DNA of 55,760 nt from a bacterium (GTDB lineage: Bacteria > Desulfobacterota > Binatia > HRBIN30 > CADEER01). Positions 1 through 10,200 of the stretch are shown in pieces. A program made the translations under genes and the position numbers. The notes beneath the pieces were generated by a model. The model made no database searches. It was not told the DNA's origin and saw only the letters and a list, made by a program, of their open reading frames with translations. Every line of letters begins with the position of its first letter. Position 1 is the first letter of the stretch. The stretch lies in the NCBI GenBank assembly GCA_030430165.1, contig JAUIGL010000039.1, positions 1 through 55,760 of the forward strand. Direction: 5' to 3'.

Positions 1-537
1 GACATCATGAAGCGGATGCAGAAAGGCTCGACGATGGACCGGGTCATGGTCGCGCGCAACGCCGCACGCGAGGCTGGTCTGCCGATCGAAGGACTGATGA
101 TCATCGGCCATCCGCACGAGACCTGGGACTCGGCGATGCGCACCATCGACTTCGCCGTCAAGCTCAACCCGGAGCGACCGATCATCGGCGTCATGGTTCC
201 CTACCCGGGCACCCAGGTCGCTGCCATGGCGGCGCGCGGCGAAGGCGGCTACAAGCTGCTCTCGACCGACTGGGACGACTACGCCAAGCAGATCGGCAAC
301 GCCCTCGCCTTCGAAAACCTGTCGCGGCGCCAGCTCGAGACGCTGCAGATGCTCGCCTACGTCAAGGTCTTCGTCGGCAACCGGCGCTGGCGCGAGTTCG
401 CCGAGTTCGTCTGGAAGTACCGCAGCGAAGGCTGGGCCGTCGTGCGCAAGATCCTCTCCGGCAAGATGCCGACCCCAGAGCCGATCGGCGACGCGCCGGC
501 AACCGCCGGCAACGAGCAGCTGCGCGTCGTTCGCTGA
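1..537 (+). CDS. Radical SAM protein, C-terminal part (5' end outside the window)
   Basis: The reading frame is open from base 1, so the gene starts upstream. Only about 178 C-terminal residues are visible. Two stretches are typical of the second half of a B12-binding radical SAM barrel: a glycine turn followed by HPHETW (usually GxPGET in the family), and VPYPGTQ, the usual 'PYPGT' strand near the barrel end. The CxxxCxxC cluster motif would lie upstream and cannot be checked. The tail is Pro/Ala-rich and ends in a plain TGA. The gene converges on the oxygenase gene at 558-1379. Family membership is inferred from these two motifs and from the many related genes in the window; the substrate is unknown. 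Confidence 0.72.
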   Translation, partial: DIMKRMQKGSTMDRVMVARNAAREAGLPIEGLMIIGHPHETWDSAMRTIDFAVKLNPERPIIGVMVPYPGTQVAAMAARGEGGYKLLSTDWDDYAKQIGNALAFENLSRRQLETLQMLAYVKVFVGNRRWREFAEFVWKYRSEGWAVVRKILSGKMPTPEPIGDAPATAGNEQLRVVR

Positions 538-557
538 GACGGCCCGTCCCGCCGGCG

Positions 558-1379
558 TCAGCGCCCGGCCAGCTTGCGAAGCACGCGGTTGGCGAAAGAG
601 TCGTCCAGGCCAAGGCTGCGCTTGGCGCGGTCGTACACGCGAAGCAGCAAGACGTCGCAGAGAATCAGCGTGCGTTTGAGCAGCCCATCGCCGGGGCGGG
701 CGCGGTAGCGCGTCGCCACCGGGCGCAGCGGGGCCGCCTCCTCGGTGAAGTAGTAGAGGGCGAGCGCCTTGCGGGTGACACCGGGCGGACAACGCAGCGG
801 GTCGGGAAATCCGTGGTAGGAACCTTCGTGCGTGTGGAACAGGACGGCGCGATTGAAGTCAGGCGAGATACGCTGCCCGCAACTCCGCAACTGCGAATCC
901 CACAACTCCAGGTGCCCGCCCCAATCGTCCTGCCAATCGGGGTTGAGATAGATGAGGAGATTCAACGCCCGGCGCCAGCGCGGACGGTGCGGATGAACCG
1001 TGAAGTCGGCGTGCAGATTCAAATACCCGCCGCGCTCGCTGCGATGCAGGCCACCGCCCTCGAGCGACGAGTCGGGACGCAGTCGCTGCATGCCGGTCAG
1101 CTCTTCCAAGAGGTGCACGAAGCGCTCCGAGCTCAGCTCTTCGACGATCTGGCGCAGCGCTGGCGGGAGCGCGTCGAGGTCGCTCAGTCCGAACTGGCGC
1201 TCGTTGTAGTGGAGGTAATGAATCCAATCGTCCATCGCCTCGGGGAACGACTCGACGGCGCGCGCCGCGGCTGCGCTGTCGAGGAAATCGTCGAGCACCA
1301 GGTGACGCGTCGGCGTGCCGCCTGCGAACTCGGCGCGCAGGGCCGGCGCCCGCTCGAGCCACCGGTCGTAGGCAACCAT
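558..1379 (-). CDS. 2OG-Fe(II) oxygenase (prolyl-hydroxylase-like)
   Basis: This is a soluble double-stranded beta-helix protein of the Fe(II)/2-oxoglutarate dioxygenase superfamily, resembling Tpa1/prolyl 4-hydroxylase-like enzymes. The iron facial triad is visible as H123-A-D125 (in LHADF) and H189 (in SYHGFPDP), followed by an Arg-Lys pair about 15 residues later that would bind 2-oxoglutarate. The strand between them has the usual run of hydrophobic strand, NLLIYLNPDW, GGHLELW. I prefer ATG at 1379; the frame is open upstream to a TTG at 1454, but that stretch is Ala/Asn-rich and looks non-coding. It lies directly downstream of the radical SAM gene 1469-3223 on the same strand, so the two probably form an operon and could act on the same substrate. 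The hydroxylation target is unknown. Confidence 0.85.
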   Translation of the reverse strand: MVAYDRWLERAPALRAEFAGGTPTRHLVLDDFLDSAAAARAVESFPEAMDDWIHYLHYNERQFGLSDLDALPPALRQIVEELSSERFVHLLEELTGMQRLRPDSSLEGGGLHRSERGGYLNLHADFTVHPHRPRWRRALNLLIYLNPDWQDDWGGHLELWDSQLRSCGQRISPDFNRAVLFHTHEGSYHGFPDPLRCPPGVTRKALALYYFTEEAAPLRPVATRYRARPGDGLLKRTLILCDVLLLRVYDRAKRSLGLDDSFANRVLRKLAGR

Positions 1380-1468
1380 CTCGCCTTGCGCCGGCTCGGC
1401 GAGCTTCGCCGCTGCGTTGGCGTTGCCGGCCACCGGATTGGCCGCGTTCTCCAAGCGCCCGTCCCGCC

Positions 1469-3223
1469 TCAGTTGGCGGCTTCAGCGCTCGGAGTCGTCG
1501 TGTCTCCGGCCAGTGCCGCCGCCGGGACGAACGTGCCCTGGGCAGGTTCGTCGACCGCCCACAGCGGTCGTGGTCGGATCGGCACGATCTCCGGCTCGGG
1601 CTCGCCCGAATGCCCCATCCAGCGCCGGGTCAGCGCCATCAGCCCGCGCCACAGCGGCCCGGGATTGGGCTCGGCCTCGATGCGCAGCGGCTGGTTGAAG
1701 TGGTCGTAGCCGTAGAAGACGAAGAAGGTGAAGGCGCCGTACGGAGAGAAGCCGGCGGCAATGGCGCGGCTCAGGTACTTCACCAGGCGGAACGGATAAC
1801 GCCAGCCGGCGCGCCGCGCTTGCGCCCACACCAGCTTGGGCCCGAAGAGGAGCTGCGTCGAGTAGATGTACGCCTTGAGCTGCCAGGACTTGATGTGCTG
1901 GTGCTCCATGTTGACGCCGTGCAGGAAGTCGGCGTTCTCGCTCATCGCATCGGCGAGGATGTGCGAGCCGAGCTCCTCGGCGCGATCGAGAATGTCGGTT
2001 CCGGCAAGCGGCTTGTAGAGGAAGAAGACCGGGTACTCGACTCCTTCGCGCTTGCACAGCTCCAGCGACTCCATCAGCCATTCCGGACGCTCACCCGGTC
2101 CGCCCGCCATGAAGTAGCCGGTCACCGAAATACCGAGGCTCTTGATCTGGCGGATCGCGTCGAGCAGCACGTCCTGCGGAACGTCCTTCTCGTACAACAC
2201 GTTGCGCATGTACGGGTTGGCGGCTTCGATGCCGACCCGCAGATTGACGCAGCCGCTGTCGCGCAGCGACTCCAGGGTGTCGGGGTTGACGTGATCGGCG
2301 CGCGTGTAGGCGCTCCAGCGCAGCTTGCGATTCAGACCGCGGCGCTTGTACTCGGCGGTGAACTCGCGCAGCCAGCGCGGATTCACCAGAAAGTTGAGAT
2401 CGTAGAAGTAGATGATGCGCAGTCCCCAGTCGCGATAGCGCTCGTAGTGGGCCTCGACCTCGTCGACGACCTCGACCGGATCGCGAAAGCGGAGAAACTT
2501 CTCGCCGGAGTAGAGACGCTGCACGTTGGTGATCGAACAGAAAGAGCAGCGCGCCGGGCAGCCGCGGCTCGCCATCACCGGCAACACGCCAAAGAAGTAG
2601 AAGCTGGCGCGCAGGGTTTCGTCGTCGTGCAGCGACCAGTCGACCGCCGGCATCGAGCCCGCTGCCAACAGGGGCGGCTTGGCGACCTTGCGCACCACCT
2701 CGCCATCGCGCCACCACAAGCCGGCGACCTCGTCGAGCGATCCGCCGCGCGCCATGGTGTTCAGCAAGTCCAGCGTCGGCTTCTCGCCCTCGCCGATGAT
2801 CAGCATGTCGAACGCCGGCTCGGCGATGGTGTCCTCCGGCGAGAGCGTCGGGTGGTGTCCGCCGGCCAGGATCGAGACCTCGGGGGCAATCCGCTTGAGC
2901 TCGCGCGCGACGTCGCACGCCGCCGGGAAGTACGGCGACGAGATGTACATTCCGACCAGGTCGGGGCGGAACTCGTCGACGACTTTCTTCAGCCGCTGCT
3001 GCCAGTTGCGGCGATGGATCATGAAGTCGAGGATCTCCACCTCGTGGTCGCTGTGGAGCTTGACGTAGGTACCGACCGTGCCGAGTCCGATGTGGACGTG
3101 CTCGCGCTTGTCGACAATGGTCGGATTGATGAGCAACAGACGCTGGGGCCGCACGGTGCCGCTCTCCTGACGAGCATCACCCCCGGCCACCGACGCCGCG
3201 CCCAGATTCCCCTCGAGCGTCAT
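1469..3223 (-). CDS. B12-binding domain radical SAM protein
   Basis: The 584 residues fit the two-domain class B layout: an N-terminal cobalamin-binding Rossmann-like domain (about residues 28-165, with strands LLLINPT, DLVGMYISS and SILAGGHHPTL) and a radical SAM barrel. The cluster motif is C222-P-A-R-C226-S-F-C229. Later barrel elements include the NLRVGIEAAN strand and GYFMAGGPGE. A C-terminal region of about 150 residues follows, with amphipathic helices. Such enzymes usually methylate or rearrange unactivated carbon, using adenosylmethionine and cobalamin. The ATG at 3223 is preceded by a 200-base spacer shared with the divergent desaturase gene. Co-directional with the oxygenase downstream. 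Substrate unknown. Confidence 0.9.
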   Translation of the reverse strand: MTLEGNLGAASVAGGDARQESGTVRPQRLLLINPTIVDKREHVHIGLGTVGTYVKLHSDHEVEILDFMIHRRNWQQRLKKVVDEFRPDLVGMYISSPYFPAACDVARELKRIAPEVSILAGGHHPTLSPEDTIAEPAFDMLIIGEGEKPTLDLLNTMARGGSLDEVAGLWWRDGEVVRKVAKPPLLAAGSMPAVDWSLHDDETLRASFYFFGVLPVMASRGCPARCSFCSITNVQRLYSGEKFLRFRDPVEVVDEVEAHYERYRDWGLRIIYFYDLNFLVNPRWLREFTAEYKRRGLNRKLRWSAYTRADHVNPDTLESLRDSGCVNLRVGIEAANPYMRNVLYEKDVPQDVLLDAIRQIKSLGISVTGYFMAGGPGERPEWLMESLELCKREGVEYPVFFLYKPLAGTDILDRAEELGSHILADAMSENADFLHGVNMEHQHIKSWQLKAYIYSTQLLFGPKLVWAQARRAGWRYPFRLVKYLSRAIAAGFSPYGAFTFFVFYGYDHFNQPLRIEAEPNPGPLWRGLMALTRRWMGHSGEPEPEIVPIRPRPLWAVDEPAQGTFVPAAALAGDTTTPSAEAAN

Positions 3224-3341
3224 GACTGCGCCGACAGTACTGCGCCGAGATTCAGAGAGTCAACCGGCCGTTTCGTCCGCCGAGCCCCTGTATTCGGGCC
3301 ACGCGGGCCGCTATTGGAGGTTCATGTTGACAGTCGCAAGT

Positions 3342-3370
3342 GGGGCTGAATAACGTTGTTATTCAGCCCC
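3342..3370. promoter_or_regulatory. Perfect 13-bp inverted repeat in a divergent intergenic region
   Basis: GGGGCTGAATAAC (3342-3354), a GTT spacer and the exact reverse complement (3358-3370) form a 29-base perfect palindrome. It lies between the start of the radical SAM gene (3223, minus) and the desaturase start (3433, plus). Its AT-rich core stands out from the GC-rich surroundings. It could be a dimeric repressor operator or a hairpin in the desaturase leader. It has no T-tract, so an intrinsic terminator is less likely. Confidence 0.6.
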
Positions 3371-3432
3371 GTCGGCTGCTCGGCCCGAGCCCGCCCACGC
3401 CTGCTGTCGACGATCCCCCACGACCCACGACG

Positions 3433-4404
3433 ATGACCGAACCAGCCGAAGTGCCCAAGAAACGCGACCCGATCGCCGTGACGCGCGAGCGCCGCTCGGA
3501 TCTGGTCTCGGTTCTGGCGGTGACCGGTCACTTCGCAATCGTCTACGCCGCAGTCTATTTCGCCGCCTGGTACGGCCCGGGGTGGTCGACCATCCCGCTG
3601 TGGCTGTGGTTCGGCATCCTCGGCCACGGCTACCACCAGCTGCTGCACGAGTGCGCCCACAAGCTCACCTTCCGCGAGCCGAGCTGGAACGACCGGCTGG
3701 CGCGCTGGTTCGTCGCGCCTCTCTATCTCGCCGACTTCGAGGCGTTCCGGGCGCGACACTTCATGCACCACCGCGAGCTCGGCCTCGAAGGCGACCCGAA
3801 GTACACGTATCGAACCGACGTCCGCGGCGGCCTCTTCGTGCGCCTCCTGGTGTCGATGCTGACGATGCGCGGCGCGGTTCGCAAAGCCGCCCTGCAAGTG
3901 GGCGAGAAGAGCGGCGCCACCGAGGGATCGACCCGCCGCGCGGTGGTCGCCATCCTCATCGTTCAACCGATCTTCGCGCTGAGCGTGCTCGGCGCCGCCT
4001 GGCTCGGCCATCGCGGCGACTGGCAGGCGACCCTCTGGTCCGCCGCCGTCGCCTACTTCTTCGTCTACCTCTACGGCGTCGGCAGCCTCACCGTGATGGT
4101 CGCCACCTTGCGCGGCATCGCCGAGCACCGCGCCGGAACCTCCGACCCGTCGGCGGTGGGCATCGCGGCGTTGCGCAACTTCACCCACCAGCCGCTCGAT
4201 TGGCTGGTCTTCGGCACCTACGGCTTCACCGACCACGCCACCCACCACCGCTACCCGGCGGTTCCGTCGTACCTGCTGCCCGAAGTCACCGAGCAGCTCG
4301 CCGCTGCCGAGCCGGAGTTCCAGCCGGTGGGGACCCACGCGCACATCCTCGCCCAGTTGATCAACCCGCCGCAATCCGCGCCGGCTCGACAGCCGAGCGC
4401 GTAA
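3433..4404 (+). CDS. Membrane fatty acid desaturase family protein
   Basis: This integral-membrane diiron desaturase/hydroxylase has all three histidine boxes: H72-E-C-A-H76, H109-F-M-H-H113 and H268-A-T-H-H272, plus H232 in a GIAEHR segment. Hydrophobic pairs lie around residues 25-65 and 170-225, as the family's fold requires. The usual substrates are acyl chains of lipids or carotenoid-like molecules. The frame opens at GTG 3340, but the preceding residues fall inside the inverted repeat and look untranslated, so ATG 3433 is chosen. The stop overlaps the start of the next gene (TAATG at 4402-4406), so the two are translationally coupled. Confidence 0.88.
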   Translation: MTEPAEVPKKRDPIAVTRERRSDLVSVLAVTGHFAIVYAAVYFAAWYGPGWSTIPLWLWFGILGHGYHQLLHECAHKLTFREPSWNDRLARWFVAPLYLADFEAFRARHFMHHRELGLEGDPKYTYRTDVRGGLFVRLLVSMLTMRGAVRKAALQVGEKSGATEGSTRRAVVAILIVQPIFALSVLGAAWLGHRGDWQATLWSAAVAYFFVYLYGVGSLTVMVATLRGIAEHRAGTSDPSAVGIAALRNFTHQPLDWLVFGTYGFTDHATHHRYPAVPSYLLPEVTEQLAAAEPEFQPVGTHAHILAQLINPPQSAPARQPSA

Positions 4405-7085
4405 TGGTGTCGCGCGGTCGGCGCGTCGAACCGCCGACGAGCTTCCTCTGGCGCAGCCCCGCGGTCGCGATCGCCCTCGCCGTCTTCTACGCGGTCGCCG
4501 GCGCGATCCTGGTCTACAGCGACTACACGCTGAACAACGAGGGCCTGCTCACCTACTACTGGGCCAGCTGGGCGCGCCAGAGCTTCGTCGCGGTCTTCTT
4601 CTTCCAGAAGGTCAAGCCGGTGATCGCGGCCTTGTACGCGCCGATCACGGTTCTCGGTCCGCACGCGACCATGCTCTTCCACACCCTGGTCGCGGCAGCC
4701 GCCGTGCCGATGATCGCCGCGGTCGCGCGGGCGCTCGGCCAGGCGCGGCCGAACCTGCCGGCGGCGGTGATCGCGCTCTCGCCGGTGTACTTCTTCGGCG
4801 GACCAGCCGGGGTGTCGAACGTCGACGGCATGGCCGGAATCGTCTTCAGCCTCTACTTACTGGTCGCGCGGCGCAGCCCGTTCGCCGCCGGCCTGGTCGC
4901 CGGCGCGCTGCCATGGATCCGCTTCGAGACCGCAACCTTCGCCGCGATGGTGGGGCTCTACGGCCTTTTCACCAGCGGCCAACGCCGAGTGATCGCCGGC
5001 CTCGCGACTTTTCCCCTGCTCTACGCAATTGGCGGAACGATCTACCACGGCGATCCGCTGTGGATCCTCCATTTCCCGGGCTCGGCGCCATTCGACCCGG
5101 CGAATCCGATCTTCGCCAACCAGCGCATCGGCTTCCGCTACTTCCTGGCGCCGGCGGCGATCCTGACCCCGGCGGCCGCGGTTGCCGCGTTCGTGCGATG
5201 GCGCGGACTCGAGCGGATCGAGAAGGCGTTGCTTGCCTACATGGTGCTCACCGCGCTGCTGATGGCGGTCATGCAGATCACCCGCATCGGCAACTTCGGC
5301 GACGCGCCGCGCTACATGCTGCACCTGCTGCCGCCGCTGGCGCTCCTGCTCGGCAGGGCGGCTACCGCCATGACCAGCGCCGACGTCTCTCCGGGCCGAT
5401 GGTTCTTCGCGCTGCTCCTCATCGTCTGGATAGCGACTCGCCTCGACGGGCTTCTCGTCCCGATCCTCATCGCCGCGCCCGGCGCGGTCCTGCTCTGCGC
5501 CTGGGCTCGCAAGCGGTCGCTTGCCATCGCCGGCCTCCTCCTGCTGGTCGTCGCCGGGCCTGTGTTGCCTATGCGCTCGACGCTCAACCGCGACGAGATC
5601 GCGCGCTACCTGGCGCCGATGGCGCAGTGGCTGATCGAGCACCCCGAGCAGTCGCGCGGGCCGATCTACACCAACTCGCAACTGCTCCACACCTACACCC
5701 GCGACTCCCGGCCCGACTCGCCGATCTTCTTCCTCGCCGGGGTCGACACGGCGCGCGAGGTCTTCGGCCTGGCCAATCCCGACAACGGCCAGCGCGCCGA
5801 GATCGAGCGGCTGTGCGCAGTCGATCTCTACGGCAAGACCCTGATGCCGCCGTTCGATCCACTCGACTTCGACCCCGGCAGTCTTTTCGCGCTGCGCGAC
5901 GACCCGAGATTGTCGCGAATTCTCGATCCGCAGATCTGGGACCCGGCGCTGCAGACCCTGGTCGAGCGCGACGGCTTCCGCATCGCCAGCCTGCGCGGCG
6001 TGCCGACGACACCCGAGCAGCGGGCGCGCGCCGCCGGCCGACTCAACGACGCGATCGCGGCGCACGGCGGCAGCGCTGCCCTGGCAGGATTCGCACAGTT
6101 TCGCATCGTCTCCGAGGGAACCTACAAGGGCGCCAACCGTTTTCGCCGCGAGGTCAACTACCGCGACGACGACAACTGGTCGATGTCGGTCGAGTTCGAG
6201 CACGGGACTCTGCAGATGGGCATCAGTAACGGCCAGTGCTGGACCCGACAACACCAAGTGACCAAGCAGTGTCGCGACGGCGAGGCTGAAGACATCGCCC
6301 TGATGGCTCTGCACCACAACGCCTGGGTCCTCAATCAGGTAGACCCGGACTCGGTACGTCCTGCCGCCGACGTCGCCGGCGCGCCATCGATCCGCGCCGG
6401 CTCGATGCGATTGGTGCTCGACCCCGACAGCCACCGCATCGCCGAAATCCGCCACGGCGGTCGGGTCGAGCAACTCGGCGACTACCGGCAGGTCGAAGGC
6501 GCCTGGATCGCCACCCGGCGCGTGTTGACCCTCGACGGCGTTCACGACCTCGACGAGACCTGGATAGAGATCGCCCCCGGCGATGCGAGTCCGATCGTCT
6601 GGCAACCAGAGCCGCTGCCCGCCGACGGCGTGATCACCGTCACCGAGGACTCGCCGCGCATCGTCGCATGGACCGAAGTCGAACAGCCCCCCCAAGACCT
6701 GCGCAGCCTGGTCAACGCGCTCGACGACTTCGTCAAGCGACAAGACCGCAAGATCAGCTGGGCCGACGGCGTGCTCTGGCAGACACCGGCGCGCGCCGGG
6801 GAGCCGTGGCGCATCGCCATCGGCGTCGAGCCCGGGCCGACCACCGACCCGCTCCACGACGGCGCCTTCCATCTCGAGATCTGGCCGGCGCAAAGGGTTC
6901 TGACCCTGTTCCACGCCGGCGACTTCGACTCGGCGCTCGCCGCCCGTCAGCAAATCGAGAGCGCGCTCGGAGAGCGCGGGCTGACCGATGCGGCCGCGGG
7001 CGGACTGCAAATCCTCGCCCCGCGAACGCTGTTCGCCGATCCACCCGACTGGGGCCTGATCCAAGTGCGCCAGCCACTCGAATGA
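4404..7085 (+). CDS. Large polytopic membrane protein, GT-C glycosyltransferase-like, with soluble C-terminal half
   Basis: The 893-residue protein has a membrane half and a soluble half. The first roughly 400 residues contain about ten hydrophobic helices and an acidic/aromatic first loop (around YSDYTLNNEG), as in GT39/GT87-type enzymes that use lipid-linked sugars. From about residue 400 the sequence is hydrophilic and probably periplasmic, with a region around 560-800 that is beta-rich and resembles outer-membrane lipoprotein-sorting folds. I do not recognise the exact family. The start overlaps the stop of the desaturase gene. Together they suggest lipid or glycolipid modification at the inner membrane. 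The catalytic role is inferred only from topology. Confidence 0.72.
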   Translation: MVSRGRRVEPPTSFLWRSPAVAIALAVFYAVAGAILVYSDYTLNNEGLLTYYWASWARQSFVAVFFFQKVKPVIAALYAPITVLGPHATMLFHTLVAAAAVPMIAAVARALGQARPNLPAAVIALSPVYFFGGPAGVSNVDGMAGIVFSLYLLVARRSPFAAGLVAGALPWIRFETATFAAMVGLYGLFTSGQRRVIAGLATFPLLYAIGGTIYHGDPLWILHFPGSAPFDPANPIFANQRIGFRYFLAPAAILTPAAAVAAFVRWRGLERIEKALLAYMVLTALLMAVMQITRIGNFGDAPRYMLHLLPPLALLLGRAATAMTSADVSPGRWFFALLLIVWIATRLDGLLVPILIAAPGAVLLCAWARKRSLAIAGLLLLVVAGPVLPMRSTLNRDEIARYLAPMAQWLIEHPEQSRGPIYTNSQLLHTYTRDSRPDSPIFFLAGVDTAREVFGLANPDNGQRAEIERLCAVDLYGKTLMPPFDPLDFDPGSLFALRDDPRLSRILDPQIWDPALQTLVERDGFRIASLRGVPTTPEQRARAAGRLNDAIAAHGGSAALAGFAQFRIVSEGTYKGANRFRREVNYRDDDNWSMSVEFEHGTLQMGISNGQCWTRQHQVTKQCRDGEAEDIALMALHHNAWVLNQVDPDSVRPAADVAGAPSIRAGSMRLVLDPDSHRIAEIRHGGRVEQLGDYRQVEGAWIATRRVLTLDGVHDLDETWIEIAPGDASPIVWQPEPLPADGVITVTEDSPRIVAWTEVEQPPQDLRSLVNALDDFVKRQDRKISWADGVLWQTPARAGEPWRIAIGVEPGPTTDPLHDGAFHLEIWPAQRVLTLFHAGDFDSALAARQQIESALGERGLTDAAAGGLQILAPRTLFADPPDWGLIQVRQPLE

Positions 7086-7233
7086 GGGGAAGGATGCCGC
7101 TTGACACTCGCGCCCGGGCTGCCTGAAGATGATCTGGCGTCACCGAAGGTCGCGGATTCTCGGCGGTTCCGGCGCGTCCCAGAGTGCCCGGTCGCAGTGA
7201 GCTCCGCTCGGTGAGCCCCAGACGGACTACCCA

Positions 7234-10200
7234 ATGTCGAAGGAGCGCCCAGAGAGGCAGGGCCAGGTCGTCCTGGTCGACTGCTACGCCACCGATCGGG
7301 TGTTCATCCGCGACGCGTCCTTCGACGCGCTCGCCGCCGCCCTGCGCGAGCGGATTCCCGACACCGCGCTGATCGAGGTCGTGCGCGACGACGCCCCGGA
7401 CGGCAAGTCGTTCGACGACGCCTGCCGACTGCTGCGCGAGCTGCGCCCGGCCACGGTCGTCGTCTCGCGGGCGTGGGACGAACGAGTGCCGCGCCTGCTC
7501 GGCGCCGCCGCCGGACCGGACGCGACCGTCGTCCGCTTCTCGCACGGCGCGCCGAGTCCGATCGACCAGCACTTCGACCAGGTGCTCGGCAGCGAAGGGA
7601 TCCTCGACCTGCTCGGCGGCGCCGAGGCGATCGCCGAGCCGAGCTGGCGACGCACCAAGCGCGACCTGGCGACACCGCCGTCGATGACGGCGCCGCGGCC
7701 CGGCGAACGACCGGCGATCTCCGGCCCGGCGCGCGGCTGCCCGTTCCTCGCTGACGTCCGCCAGTCGCCCGCCTACCGCGACAGCGACATCGACTTCGAT
7801 TCGGTGCAGACCAAGGGTTGCTCGTTCTGCCTCGACAACGTCGGCGCCTACGCCGCCTATCCCGAGGCGGTGGTCGTCGACACCTGGATCTCGCAGCTGC
7901 GCAGCGCTCGCGAAGCCCAGTCCGAGGTGCGCGAGATCCTGCTGACCGATGAGCGTCCGCACCCGTACCTGCCCGAGCTGTTCCGCCGCATCTGCGCCGA
8001 CCCTGCCCTGCACGGCATCGAGCTGCTGATCAAGACCCGCGTCGACTGGCTCGAGGAGTACGCCGACAGCGCGCTGCGCGAGGCCTGCGACCTCGCCGAG
8101 CAGAGCGGCTCGGTGCTGCACGTCTACCTGGTCGGCTTCGAGAGCTTCCACCAAGCCGACCTCGACCTGTTCAACAAAGCGGTGAGCGTCGCCGACAACG
8201 TGCGCGCCGTCGACACCCTGCGCCGGCTCGAAAACCGCCACCCGCGTTCGTTCGAGTACCGCAGCCACCGCGCCCACGGGATCGTGCTGTTCCACCCGTG
8301 GACGACGCCGCAGTCGCTGCTCGACAACGCCCGCATTATGCGCGAAGTGCGCTTCGAGGAACTGCGCTCGCAGGCGCTGCGCACTCGCCTGCGCCTCTAC
8401 GCTTCGGTGCCGCTGCACGCGCTGGCAGAGAGCCAGGGCCTGCTGGTCGACAGCTTCAGCAGCGGGCGCACCGATCGCGCCACCGAGCAGGGATACGACG
8501 CGAGCATTCCGTGGCGCTTCGCCGACCCGCGCATCGAGGCCATCTTTCAGGGCTGCAACCGGCTCGCCGACGAGCTGCCGGAGATGCCCGACGCCGACAT
8601 CCTCGAGCTGGTGACGCGCTTCGTGCTGCGTTGGCCGACCTTCGCCGAAGCCCCCGAGCTCACCGCCGCGCCGATCCGCCAGGCACTGTTGTCGTGGGGC
8701 ACGTCTCCGGCCGACGTTTGGACCGTCGCCGGACCAGTGGTTGCAGGCAGCGATCGCGAGGTCGAAGCGGTGGCGCGCGGCGACAAGCCCGCCGCCCTCA
8801 AGGAGGGCGTCGACGCCGACCAGGCCACGGCGCTCGCCGACGCCTACCGGCGTATGGGTCTCGAAGCCGAGATCGTCTCGTCGCACCGGCGCGGCGGCGA
8901 CGACGGCACCCACGCGCGCGGCGCCAGCCACGCCATCGTCGCAGTCGCCGGCAGCCGCGACGTGCTCGACCGGGTGCTCGCCGACCAGCGCGCCGTCGAG
9001 TCGGGCGCGCAAGAGGCGATCGCCAAGATGGGCGAGTGGATGGGATATCCCGCGTGCTGCGTTGCCGCCTTCGCCGCCGAACAGCGTCACGGCGACAACC
9101 TCGACCTCGAGCGGCTGCCGTTCCGAGCCCACCCCGAGCGGCCGTTGAGCCCGGCCGTCAATCGCTTCGGCGCGGTATCGCTCACGCCCCATTTCCTGTG
9201 CGCGCCCGACTGCGCGAACGCCGTCGAGCTCGCCGAGCGACGCCTGGCGGCGCTGGCGGACCTCGACCGCGAAGCCGCCGAGCGCATTCGCGCGCACCTG
9301 GCGAGCCCGGCGCTGCGCCTCGACTACCGGCGCGGCGCCATCCTCCAGGGCGCTTGGGACGGCGACGAGTACCTGGTGCAGGGGCTGCACCCGATGCAAC
9401 TCGACGAGCTACCGGCGTCGACCATCCAGCGGCTGCGCTTCTCCAGCGACGGAGTCACCTTCATCGCTCGCAACGGCTCGCAGACTCACGTCCGCGGCCT
9501 GCCGATGCTGGTCGAGCCGGGATCGCCGCTCGCACCGCCGATCCGCGCCCTCCTCTCGGTGCGAGCGCCGGCAGAGCCCGAGCGAGAGGATCGCGGCCCA
9601 TCACAACCGCAGGCCGACCTCGACAGCATTGCCGCGACCCTCGATCAGGCACGGGTCGACGACGCCGCGGTTGCGGCGATCCGCCGTGACGGCGACGCGC
9701 TCGAAGTCGACCTGACCAGCTCCGGCACCAAACTCACGGTGCGGATCAGCCGCTGGCAGCCCGGCCAGACGGCGCTGTCGAGGCGAGGTCCGTGGGCTTT
9801 CGACCTCGGCGACGGCCGCGAGCCGAGCGACGGCGAGCGCAAGCTCATCGGCGCGCTGGCGCGCATGCTGCCGTCTGGCAGTCACGCGCGCGGCGGCAAC
9901 GGCGAGAGCGGATGCGCTGGAACGTCGAAGCCGGCGCAAACTCGAGCGCGGGCGTCGCAACGCCCCGGCGTCGTCTGCACCGCTCCCTGGACCACCCTCG
10001 AGGTCGTCGACCCCGACGGGTTGGTACGCCAGTGCTGCGCCGATTGGACCGCCGGCGCGCGTGGCAACCTGCACGAGAGCTCGCTGGCGTCGGTTTGGAA
10101 CGGCGAGGGCTACCGCTTCGCCCGGCGCGTCATGGCCGGCAACGAGCTGTCGCCGCTGTGCCACCAGATCTGCCCGCGGCTGTACGACGGCAAGTTCGCC

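Noticed and set aside
3582..4403. Possible upstream extension of the polytopic protein
   Set aside because: The extension overlaps the desaturase coding region in another frame and is Arg/Pro-rich; ATG 4404 with TAATG coupling is the better start.
4857..7064. Long minus-strand frame opposite the polytopic protein gene
   Set aside because: Antisense shadow; no signal, no motif and low-complexity composition.
6754..9399. Long minus-strand frame across two plus-strand genes
   Set aside because: It runs through the end of one gene and most of the fused radical SAM gene; no domain is recognisable.
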